Under the pieces are notes generated by a model that saw nothing but the letters and a program-made list of their open reading frames with translations, made no database searches and was not told where the DNA came from. Position numbers and translations under genes: made by a program. This document shows, one piece after another, positions 1-7,497 of a stretch of 22,741 bases of DNA; position 1 is the stretch's first letter, and each line of letters starts with the position of its first letter. The stretch lies in the NCBI GenBank assembly GCA_023433945.1, contig JAEYTP010000021.1:1-22741 (forward strand). The letters are read 5' to 3'. The stretch comes from Bacillota bacterium (lineage in GTDB: Bacteria; Bacillota; Clostridia; Acetivibrionales; DSM-1351).

Positions 1-71
1 TAAAATAGTTATTGCTTGTTGTTGTGACATAACAATGAAAAATTCTCCATTAACCAAAGGAGGTGTAATAT

Positions 72-260
72 ATGGCAAAGTGTGAAGTATGCAGCAAGGC
101 AACTACTTTTGGAAACAATAGAAGCCACGCTTTAAATGCTACAAGCCGTACATGGAAACCAAATGTAAGAAAAGTTAAGATAGTTGAAGATGGCACACCA
201 AAATCAATTAACATATGCACAAGATGTCTGCGTTCAAACAAAGTAACCAGAGCGATATAA
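72..260 (+). CDS. rpmB: 50S ribosomal protein L28
   Basis: Structural protein of the large ribosomal subunit. The 62-residue product has the usual length and the L28 pattern: MAKCEVC at the start, a basic middle with RTWKPNVRKV, and a C-terminal ICTRC. Cys4, Cys7, Cys49 and Cys52 form two CxxC pairs, so this is the zinc-binding (C+) form of L28; zinc binding is family knowledge and was not tested. The start is set by a near-perfect Shine-Dalgarno sequence AAAGGAGGTG at 56-65, six bases before the ATG. The gene is monocistronic here: a strong hairpin terminator follows at 288-316. The next gene, on the other strand, is spoVM, the same neighbour rpmB has in Bacillus subtilis. The promoter is not evident in the 71 bases available upstream. 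Confidence 0.97.
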   Translation: MAKCEVCSKATTFGNNRSHALNATSRTWKPNVRKVKIVEDGTPKSINICTRCLRSNKVTRAI

Positions 261-287
261 TTGAATTTATGGCCATAAATTTAAAAT

Positions 288-316
288 AAAAAAGCGTATT
301 TAAAATACGCTTTTTT
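288..316. terminator. Bidirectional rho-independent terminator between rpmB and spoVM
   Basis: Perfect 13-bp stem AAAAAAGCGTATT (288-300) with AATACGCTTTTTT (304-316) and a 3-base loop. A T-run follows the hairpin on both strands, so it can end rpmB on the plus strand and spoVM on the minus strand. Confidence 0.9.
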
Positions 317-599
317 ATTTTATTCGTATATATTATTTGGGTACAGAAAAATAAACCGTCTGCTCTACAGTCTGTTTGTACAAGTTATGTAAGCACCGAT
401 AAGTGTCTAGCCTATCCTAAATACTTTCTTTAATATGCTTCCAAAAAATTTAGGAACTTTAACTACTACTATTCTCATAAAAACACTCCCTCTAAAATGG
501 CTCCTCACTCTAATATATTCAACTCTTTTTAATAAGTGAATCATTTTTTCAGAAACTATGAATAAAAATTAATAAGAAGCTAATTCAAGAGGATAAATT
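317..599. other. Intergenic region holding only spoVM
   Basis: Between the rpmB terminator and the gene at 600 I see only spoVM (407-478) with its ribosome-binding site (484-493), and AT-rich sequence that should contain the divergent promoters for spoVM and the gene at 600. No -35/-10 pair is clear enough to call on either strand. Confidence 0.6.
407..478 (-). CDS. spoVM: Stage V sporulation protein M (SpoVM), 23 residues
   Basis: A very short gene that size cut-offs would miss. The product begins MRIVVVKVPKFFGSIL and ends KKVFRIG. This matches the SpoVM pattern: a short N-terminal strand, the Lys-x-Pro-Lys-Phe core with the key proline at position 9, then a Gly and an amphipathic helix with lysines on one face. 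The B. subtilis protein is 26 residues with KLPKFLGG in the same place. SpoVM is known to sense the convex forespore membrane and anchor SpoIVA for spore-coat assembly. The ATG is preceded by AGAGGGAGTG at 493-484, a good Shine-Dalgarno site five bases away. Its position next to rpmB is the same as in B. subtilis. I found no convincing sporulation sigma-factor promoter. Termination is likely at 288-316. Confidence 0.87.
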   Translation of the reverse strand: MRIVVVKVPKFFGSILKKVFRIG

Positions 600-1280
600 G
601 TGTACATAATAGTTTTTACGCAATTCAAGAAAAAAATAGCATTGTTTTTTATTGTTATATGTATTTGGATATGCTTATTTTTGGCTATTGGGTATTTTAT
701 AGACAACACCTTTAAGTATACCGCAACAATAGATAACTCCTTAAGCTTTGACTATTCTTCTACCATAAAAATAAAAAGTATATATTCTATAAACAGCAAT
801 CCTATATTAACGGTAAGAGCATCAAGTACTGAAAATTACTCATATATCCATTTTAAATCAGACCAAAACAATATAGAATTTAATTACCCAGATCACTTTA
901 AACTAGATTTTCAAGACTTTCCTGGCAGTATCATTAAATACCATATAGAGCTTTCCAACAAGAATAATGCAAATAGTACAGGGATAATCCAAATATGGGA
1001 TTTACCTTACTCACTGGATAAATTCTTAATCGCATCTAAGAATAACTCTTCAACAGAATTTATTAATTTTATTGACAAGAAAATAGAGGTTAATAATATG
1101 TTTGGACACTCATGGGAATATACCGTAAATACTCAGTCAGGAAAATATCATGCACTTGAGGTATTTATAAAGAAGGAGCAGTCCATGTATAGAATAAGCT
1201 ACTTTTTACCTGAAAAATCGTATAGTGCAAAAGAAAAAAGAATATTCTGGAATATTGTTAATTCGCTAGAGGTTAAATAG
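600..1280 (+). CDS. Membrane-anchored extracytoplasmic protein of unknown function, PsbP/MOG1-fold-like
   Basis: The function is not recognised. The 226-residue product starts with a short cytoplasmic lysine cluster (FKKK, residues 9-12), then one hydrophobic segment (about 13-34), then an outside domain of about 190 residues rich in Asn, Ser, Lys and Ile. There is no lipobox and no clear signal-peptidase site, so it is probably a single-pass anchored protein. The C-terminal half, from 'IIQIWDLPYSLDKFL' through a WEYTV strand to a final helix 'FWNIVNSLEV', resembles the general plan of PsbP/MOG1-type small domains in clostridial surface proteins. That is a fold-level guess. The GTG start is supported by AAGAGGA at 587-593, six bases upstream. 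The gene converges on the GGDEF gene, overlapping its 3' end by 8 bases, with no terminator between them. Confidence 0.75.
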   Translation: MYIIVFTQFKKKIALFFIVICIWICLFLAIGYFIDNTFKYTATIDNSLSFDYSSTIKIKSIYSINSNPILTVRASSTENYSYIHFKSDQNNIEFNYPDHFKLDFQDFPGSIIKYHIELSNKNNANSTGIIQIWDLPYSLDKFLIASKNNSSTEFINFIDKKIEVNNMFGHSWEYTVNTQSGKYHALEVFIKKEQSMYRISYFLPEKSYSAKEKRIFWNIVNSLEVK

Positions 1281-2943
1281 TATATACCTTAACGCAATTT
1301 CTACCGCTTTCCTTGGCCTTATATAGTGCTTTATCCGCATGCTTTATAAGTTCATGCTGAGTAAAGGAATTGTCAGGAAAACATGCTACCCCAAAACTTG
1401 CTGTAACAGAAGCTGAAATAAGATTATCATTTACAACTGTTGTCTCTATTTTCTTTCTCAGAGCCTCTACCTTTTCATAAGCTTCCTTGATATTTGTTCT
1501 TGGCATAATAACAACAAATTCTTCTCCGCCAAATCTAGCAACAGTATCAGTACTGCGGACAGATGATTTTATTGTTTGAGCAACCGTTTTTAAGACCACA
1601 TCACCAAATAGATGACCATATGTATCATTAAACTTTTTGAAATAGTCTATGTCGCAAATAGCTACCGACAGATAATAACCCTCCTCCTTGGCCTGATTAA
1701 AGTCCTTAATAATTTTATCGTGGAAATAAACTCTGTTGTTTACTTGAGTTAGCCCATCAGTATTAGCTAATTCTTGCAAGTTTGCATATAGTTCAGCATT
1801 TTCAATTGCCATACTCACTTGATTTCCAATGGTAATGAGCAGCCTTAAATTTTCTATATCAAAATTGTTCTGATACTTATGCTCAATTAACACAACACCA
1901 AATTTTCTAGACTTTGAACTAAGCGGTATACATATGAATGAGCCAACTTCCCTATTCCTTGTAAACTCATAGCGCTCAGGATCAGCATTGTTTTCTAGAA
2001 TGGGTTTCTCATTATTAAGTACATCAAGAATTGTACAGCAATTAATATTGTCGGTGAGCGTAGCGTATTCCTCTTTGTTGACAATATTCGTAAACTGAAC
2101 TTTAAGTCTGTTTCTTCTGGTATCATTAAGAATTATAGTGGAATAATTGACCCCCATAACACCCATAATAACGTCATTTACAAACTTTAGCAGTTCCTCA
2201 GGATCAAAAATAGAGCCAATGGCCTCACTTATTTGTTGAAGAGTATAAAACTCGGCAATACTGCTTGTAAGTTTTTTATTGGTTTCCTCAAGCCTTTGAT
2301 TGGTATCTCTTAGCTTCTCATACTGAGTCTTTATTTGTTCTTTTGCAACAGCAATCTGCTCATATTTTTCTCCGAGTTCAACAACCAGCTTTTCATTATC
2401 TTCTTCATTCGTTTTGTTTCTCTTGTTAATTCCAACAATAATCTCACACATTAAAATATAGCCTAAATATATACTTATGATTTCAAATATGTATAAAGCA
2501 AGATGATTATAAACTGAAGCATGACCATATAGTAATATCATTATACTTTGTATAACAAGCTTCATTACTAAACTGAAGCCTATTAATGAATAGCTTATTT
2601 TCCGACCATAGTAGCATGAAAAGGCAATAGATAGAATAAAGAGCAAATATACTAATATTTCATCTTTCATAAATGAAATCAAAATTGTATATATAGTAAC
2701 TTCAATTATTCTTAGTACTATGAAGCTTTTTTTGGTGAAGGCAGTATTGCTATGAGAATAAATACATTTTACAACATTAAGCAATAACATTAGTAATGTA
2801 AAAACAACTATTTCCATATAAAAATCTTTTGAGCGTGTCAAAAGAGATAAGTTATTTACTATGAGCAATTTCATAATAAAAACAATAATTATGGACCAAC
2901 TTATTTTTGTTAATATCTTCTCATAACTTTTTAGACTGTTCAT
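1273..2943 (-). CDS. Membrane diguanylate cyclase (6TM-GAF-GGDEF)
   Basis: Makes the second messenger c-di-GMP from two GTP. Order of parts in the 556 residues: about six hydrophobic segments between residues 13 and 170, a charged coiled coil (about 176-232), a GAF domain (about 243-385), and a GGDEF domain (about 388-553). The active-site loop is GGEEF at 472-476, a catalytically competent variant. RSTD at 463-466, five residues before it, is the canonical RxxD inhibitory (I) site, so product feedback inhibition is expected. The ligand of the membrane/GAF sensor is unknown. The gene follows the FtsA-like gene by 18 bases, with AAGGAAGTGG (2957-2948) before the ATG, so the two are probably cotranscribed. 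An HD-GYP gene at the other end of the same run could degrade the signal. Confidence 0.92.
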   Translation of the reverse strand: MNSLKSYEKILTKISWSIIIVFIMKLLIVNNLSLLTRSKDFYMEIVVFTLLMLLLNVVKCIYSHSNTAFTKKSFIVLRIIEVTIYTILISFMKDEILVYLLFILSIAFSCYYGRKISYSLIGFSLVMKLVIQSIMILLYGHASVYNHLALYIFEIISIYLGYILMCEIIVGINKRNKTNEEDNEKLVVELGEKYEQIAVAKEQIKTQYEKLRDTNQRLEETNKKLTSSIAEFYTLQQISEAIGSIFDPEELLKFVNDVIMGVMGVNYSTIILNDTRRNRLKVQFTNIVNKEEYATLTDNINCCTILDVLNNEKPILENNADPERYEFTRNREVGSFICIPLSSKSRKFGVVLIEHKYQNNFDIENLRLLITIGNQVSMAIENAELYANLQELANTDGLTQVNNRVYFHDKIIKDFNQAKEEGYYLSVAICDIDYFKKFNDTYGHLFGDVVLKTVAQTIKSSVRSTDTVARFGGEEFVVIMPRTNIKEAYEKVEALRKKIETTVVNDNLISASVTASFGVACFPDNSFTQHELIKHADKALYKAKESGRNCVKVYTI

Positions 2944-2961
2944 TAATCCACTTCCTTAAAC

Positions 2962-5187
2962 TCATTGCTTAAACGCTTCCCAATAAACCTCAATAGTATC
3001 GTTTGGTTTAATAGCATCAGTAAAATTAGCACAGTTACCATTTAGCTTTAAAATAATGTTACCCTTTGGTGATGTTAAATCAAAGTTGATATAGCTAAAA
3101 ATATCAACAAAAATGTGTGATTTAGACTTATCCAGTATAATCTTCTCACCATTCACCCAAATAGCGAACTCGCTTAAAGCCTCACCACTATTATCTGGTA
3201 TATTATCAATAATGGATGTTTTTAGCTGAGCTGTATCACTTACATTTACTTTTGCCGGCGTCGTTATTTCCGGTTGAATCTGTTGTGATAAGGATTCAGA
3301 ACTACTTAGTTCTTCTCTAGTAGCAATAGGCTCTTGTACATATGTAGCTACTTGCACTTGCTCATTAAGAAGAGAAATGATTTCATCCTTATCCTGTAAT
3401 ACATACTCTATATCCCCACTAACACCATTTATATAAAATTGATAATCCTTGGTAGGTATGGAATACTTGTTAATAAAATCACCAAGCGTATATATTTCTA
3501 TCGTGGATACCCTGTCGTTCTCTGATATCTGCTTGTCTAACTTACATTCCATTTCATTAATAAAAGTCTTTGCTTCTAGGGTATATGTAATACCATTAAA
3601 AGTAATATTTATAGCCTCTTTTCTTCTAATATAATCGCCAATAATCTTTTTCGCATTTTGGCCATTAATGGCAGGTTTAACGTTAATATTATCACCGACA
3701 GTAATAACAGTCTCTAAATTCGCAGGTGAATTATTGACAGTAATTTGTGCAGCTTCACCATGCTCCCCCTTTACTACTACGTTATTACCATTAAGCAAAA
3801 ATCTCAATGATTTTCCTGTTCTTCCAATTAATTTATCGGGATTAAATCCAATTAGTATTAGAGAATCAGCAACCGTTAATTTTTTAGCGTTAAATAGCCT
3901 AACCTTTTCACCATTTACAGTAACACACATAAAGTCTTTGCCTTTTTGAACATGCGCCATCATTGCAATACCAAATGGTGTAATTGAATCAGGGCCGTTA
4001 AGCTTTTTGAGCTTGGTTTTTACGTTTTGAATTACGTCTCTTCCTCGAACTGCAACTCGGTCTTTACTCATTCCTAAATGCAGAGCAATCCTGTCTACCA
4101 AGCCTGGTATTTGGCTACCCCCACCGATGAGAAATACGGCATTTGGAGCTTTCTGGTTGAACTCCATAATCTTTTCGGCGATACTATCCCCAAGTGTTTC
4201 TACAGAAGGCTTGATTATTTCAAGTAATGAGTTAAGAGATACCTCTTTCTTTTTCCCAAGGATATCAGTATATTTAATGCTATTAGTACTCTTTGAAATG
4301 GATAATTTTATCTTTTCAGCAGTATTAAAGTCTACCAAAAGCTCGTGGGCCAATCTTTCAGTTATCTCATCACCAGCTATTGGAACCATACCATATGCAA
4401 CTACTGATCCATCCCTTGTTACTGCAATATCAGAGGTCCCTGCCCCAACATCTACCAACACGAGATTCAAAAGCCTTAAATCCTTCGGAATAGTAATGTT
4501 TATGGCAGCTATAGGTTCAAGAGTTATGCTTATTACCTCTAAGCCCACTCTGGACATAACAGTGTATAAGCTATCAACAACTACGTGGGGAAGAAAGGTT
4601 GCAAGAACTTCTGCACCAATTTTTTTACCCTTGTGACCAACTAATGAAGAAATAACATAGCCATTCAAAAAGTAATTTATTACACTATATCCAACACAAT
4701 AAAATTGTAATTTTTCCTCGTTTAAAATTGATTCATCCAACTTCTGCTGAGCTTGCTGAATGGCATCAACCTCAAGGCTTCCAACGATTTCTGCAGTTAT
4801 TTCACGACCTTGTTCTATATCATATTCCAGCTTAATCTGGCTGGTCTTTAAAACGCGACCTGCAGCTGCAATGGCAACTCTATTGAGCTTAAAGCCGAGT
4901 TCAGCCTCCAGTCTACTTTTAACCTCCCGGACTACCTCCGCAACCTTTTCAATATCATGTATCTGACCATCCATCATGGCCCTACTTTTGTGCTCAAAAA
5001 TTTCAGCAGCTAATACTTTAAATATGTCCTTTTCATATATACCCACTATTCCAATTACAGTTCTAGTTCCAATATCCAATGCAAAAACAACATCATCCGC
5101 ATTAATATTCTCTGTTGATATATCCTTAGTAGGAGTTTTTTGATTTTTTGGTGCAATGGCTTTCTGCGTTTTTGGCTTCATTGGCAT
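2962..5187 (-). CDS. FtsA-like actin-fold ATPase with C-terminal beta-grasp-like repeats
   Basis: Actin/Hsp70-fold protein of the FtsA/PilM group. From the ATG at 5187 it is 741 residues. The ATPase core carries phosphate-1 FALDIGTRT (about 35-43), phosphate-2 LVDVGAGTSD (about 244-253) and the adenosine motif FLIGGGSQIPG (about 352-362), with an FtsA-type 1C insert between the first two. Classical FtsA is about 420 residues and ends in a membrane-binding helix. Here some 320 further residues follow, with three repeat-like units at about 422-506, 526-605 and 674-735, the last after an Ser/Thr/Glu/Gln-rich linker (about 608-672). Each unit has a 'VNGEK...L' half and an 'LNG..A......I...D.I.V' half like ThiS/MoaD beta-grasp domains. 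The ATG at 5187 has GGGGG six bases upstream; a TTG at 5193 is possible but too near. It is probably not the divisome FtsA itself, since no ftsZ or ftsQ is nearby. A role in a cytoskeletal or envelope complex is inference. Confidence 0.82.
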   Translation of the reverse strand: MPMKPKTQKAIAPKNQKTPTKDISTENINADDVVFALDIGTRTVIGIVGIYEKDIFKVLAAEIFEHKSRAMMDGQIHDIEKVAEVVREVKSRLEAELGFKLNRVAIAAAGRVLKTSQIKLEYDIEQGREITAEIVGSLEVDAIQQAQQKLDESILNEEKLQFYCVGYSVINYFLNGYVISSLVGHKGKKIGAEVLATFLPHVVVDSLYTVMSRVGLEVISITLEPIAAINITIPKDLRLLNLVLVDVGAGTSDIAVTRDGSVVAYGMVPIAGDEITERLAHELLVDFNTAEKIKLSISKSTNSIKYTDILGKKKEVSLNSLLEIIKPSVETLGDSIAEKIMEFNQKAPNAVFLIGGGSQIPGLVDRIALHLGMSKDRVAVRGRDVIQNVKTKLKKLNGPDSITPFGIAMMAHVQKGKDFMCVTVNGEKVRLFNAKKLTVADSLILIGFNPDKLIGRTGKSLRFLLNGNNVVVKGEHGEAAQITVNNSPANLETVITVGDNINVKPAINGQNAKKIIGDYIRRKEAINITFNGITYTLEAKTFINEMECKLDKQISENDRVSTIEIYTLGDFINKYSIPTKDYQFYINGVSGDIEYVLQDKDEIISLLNEQVQVATYVQEPIATREELSSSESLSQQIQPEITTPAKVNVSDTAQLKTSIIDNIPDNSGEALSEFAIWVNGEKIILDKSKSHIFVDIFSYINFDLTSPKGNIILKLNGNCANFTDAIKPNDTIEVYWEAFKQ

Positions 5188-5256
5188 ACACAACCCCCAA
5201 AATAATTAGTAAATATAACCTTATTTTTTATCCTCTAATCTATTTCTGCTTTTTTA

Positions 5257-5994
5257 CTATTTCTTATCCTTGATCTTCTTCACTTCTGCGTTCTTCTTAT
5301 CCTTGCTCTTGCCCATATCTGTACTTGGGTTTTTCTTATCCACCTTTTTGTTCTGCTTCTTGTCTGCAGTCTTAAAATAGTTACACAAGCCATTGATTGT
5401 GCATTCCTCGCATTTCGGACTGCGTGCATTGCAAACCTCTCGACCATGAAAAACCAGCTGGTGGCAAAAATCAGCCCATCTATCTTTAGGTACAATTTTT
5501 TGCAGGTCATATTCAATCTTCTCAGGATCTTCATTCTTTGTAAGGCCGATTCTTTGCGAAAGTCTCTTTGCATGGGTATCTACCACTATGCCAGGTATCC
5601 CATATATTTCATTTAGAAATACATTAGCCGTCTTTCTTCCCACTCCCGGTAATTCTACCAATTCTTCCAGCTTATTAGGTATATCTCCACCGTACTTTTC
5701 CATTAATATTTTACAACAAGCAATAATATTCTTTGCTTTGTTTCTATAAAAACCTGTTGACTTGACATCTCTTTCTAATTCATTAATACCCGCATTTGCA
5801 AAGTCGGAAACTGACTTATATTTCTTGTAGAGATCCTTTGCAACAATATTTACTCTAGCGTCAGTACACTGAGCAGCCAACTGCGTTGATATAAGCAATT
5901 GCAGTGGAGTTTCATATTCAAGAGAACATACTGCTTCAGGATAAACTTTATCGAATTCATCCAATATCTGAAGTACCTTCTGCTTCTTATTCAT
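5257..5994 (-). CDS. nth: Endonuclease III (DNA glycosylase/AP lyase) with Lys-rich tail
   Basis: Base-excision repair enzyme that removes oxidised pyrimidines and cuts the abasic site. Numbered from the ATG at 5994 (245 residues), the helix-hairpin-helix ELPGVGRKTANV carries the catalytic lysine K121, and VVDTHAKRLSQR carries the catalytic Asp D139. Cysteines 188, 195, 198 and 204 give the C-x6-C-x2-C-x5-C pattern that binds the [4Fe-4S] cluster. The core ends near residue 207, the usual family length of about 210. A tail of 38 residues with 16 lysines follows, which is unusual and may add non-specific DNA affinity. A GTG at 6003 extends the frame by three codons, but GGATGTG at 6007-6001 is the ribosome-binding site for the ATG. 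The gene lies 18 bases after glgA. Confidence 0.95.
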   Translation of the reverse strand: MNKKQKVLQILDEFDKVYPEAVCSLEYETPLQLLISTQLAAQCTDARVNIVAKDLYKKYKSVSDFANAGINELERDVKSTGFYRNKAKNIIACCKILMEKYGGDIPNKLEELVELPGVGRKTANVFLNEIYGIPGIVVDTHAKRLSQRIGLTKNEDPEKIEYDLQKIVPKDRWADFCHQLVFHGREVCNARSPKCEECTINGLCNYFKTADKKQNKKVDKKNPSTDMGKSKDKKNAEVKKIKDKK

Positions 5995-6012
5995 TTTATT
6001 CACATCCCGTAG

Positions 6013-7470
6013 TTATTGGTTATTTTCAATTGCCTTGTAGTAGATATCCAGATACCTCTTACAAGGGTGCTTCCATGAAAAATCACTTTCAAGTGCTCTC
6101 ACTATTAGTTTTTCCCACTCGCATGAATTATTTGCATATACTTCTATAGCTCTCTCAAAAGCTTTCTTAAATGCTTTGACTGAAAAATCGTAAAACTTGA
6201 ATCCATTTGAATTTTTTATGTCCTCATCAAAATCAATAATTGTTTCAGCTAGCCCACCAGTTGCTCTAACAACTGGAATAGTCCCATACCTCAAGCTAAT
6301 TATCTGCCCAAGCCCGCATGGTTCAAAACGTGATGGCATTAAAAATATATCAGCGGAAGCGTATATTTTGTGAGCAAGTACGTTATTAAATTCAAAGAAA
6401 GCAGCAACGTTACCAGGATACTTTTTTTGTAAAGCAGTGAACGAATTTTGATAATAATCATCTCCTAAGCCGAGTACAATAAGTTGTAAATTGTGTATTT
6501 CTATCAATTCATCTATAGTACCCAAAAGTAATTCCAAACCTTTTTGGCTACTTAATCTTGTAACGATACTGCACAAAGGTCCATCACTGGCTGGTAATCC
6601 AAGCTCTTTTCTCAGCATTTCCTTGTTTTTACTTTTTAGTGCAACACTACTACTATTATAGTTTACATACAAATCTCTATTATTTTCAGGGTCAAATTCA
6701 CTATAGGAGATACCATTGACTATTCCATATAGGTCCTTTTCTCTATATTGGAGAATCCCCTCCATTCTTTCACCATACGCAGGGGTTAGAATCTCCTTTG
6801 CATATTGCTTGCTAACGGTATTAATAACATCGGCATATACAAGCCCGCATTTCATAAAGCTAAACATGCCATAAAACTCTGCCTTGTCACTGGTAAAAAA
6901 ATCAGTCTCCAAATTTAAATATCTTAGTATGTCAGGCCCAAAATTACCTTGATACTCAAGATTATGAATAGTGTATACCGTTGATATATTTTTATATAAA
7001 TCAATTTTGTTGTATTTTTCCTTTAGCAAAAGGCAAATTGGCCCTGTATGCCAGTCATTACAATGTATTATATCCGGAACATAATCTAGAGCAGGTAGCA
7101 TCTCCAATACTGTTTTACACAGCAGTATAAACCTCTCACCATCATCATGATAGCAGTAAATTCCCGGTCTATTATAATAATGATAATTCTCTATTAAATA
7201 CACTGGAATTAGACCATTATGGCCGTCTGACATATTATACTGCTTTATGATACACGTTTCTGTTCTATCACCAATAGCTACCCCAACATCGCATACATAC
7301 TCTGTTTCTATGTTTATACTACCATACCGGGGCATTACGATTCTTACATCGTGTCCAAGCTGTGATAGTTCTTTTGGGAGTGAACCAGCTACGTCTGCTA
7401 ATCCTCCGGTTTTTGCAAATGGCGAAACCTCTGCTGAAGCAAATAGTATTTTTAGTCTTTTATGTGCCAC
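6013..7470 (-). CDS. glgA: Glycogen synthase (ADP-glucose type, GT5)
   Basis: Transfers glucose from ADP-glucose to the end of an alpha-1,4-glucan. The product is 485 residues, normal for bacterial GlgA. It begins with KILFASAEVSPFAKTGGLAD, in which K20-T-G-G-L is the ADP-glucose binding motif. The C-terminal half has RLSSQKGL (R305, K310) and SRFEPCGLGQ with the conserved E383, then the VVRATGGLAET loop. The start is GTG at 7470, with GGGGGG at 7484-7479 eight bases upstream. It is the only glycogen gene in the window; glgC, glgD, glgB and glgP are not here. It lies 27 bases after the HD-GYP gene and 18 bases before nth, suggesting one transcript. Clostridial endospore formers often store granulose before sporulation, which would fit the sporulation genes nearby. 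Confidence 0.96.
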   Translation of the reverse strand: MAHKRLKILFASAEVSPFAKTGGLADVAGSLPKELSQLGHDVRIVMPRYGSINIETEYVCDVGVAIGDRTETCIIKQYNMSDGHNGLIPVYLIENYHYYNRPGIYCYHDDGERFILLCKTVLEMLPALDYVPDIIHCNDWHTGPICLLLKEKYNKIDLYKNISTVYTIHNLEYQGNFGPDILRYLNLETDFFTSDKAEFYGMFSFMKCGLVYADVINTVSKQYAKEILTPAYGERMEGILQYREKDLYGIVNGISYSEFDPENNRDLYVNYNSSSVALKSKNKEMLRKELGLPASDGPLCSIVTRLSSQKGLELLLGTIDELIEIHNLQLIVLGLGDDYYQNSFTALQKKYPGNVAAFFEFNNVLAHKIYASADIFLMPSRFEPCGLGQIISLRYGTIPVVRATGGLAETIIDFDEDIKNSNGFKFYDFSVKAFKKAFERAIEVYANNSCEWEKLIVRALESDFSWKHPCKRYLDIYYKAIENNQ

Positions 7471-7497
7471 GAATTAAGCCCCCCAATAAAATATAAC

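Noticed and set aside
500..530. GAATA...CATTTTA pair upstream of spoVM as a sporulation promoter
   Set aside because: The spacing is off and transcription would begin inside the ribosome-binding site.
4127..4636. 169-codon plus-strand open frame opposite the FtsA-like gene
   Set aside because: Antisense shadow of the FtsA-like gene; the sense frame has clear ATPase motifs and this one has none.
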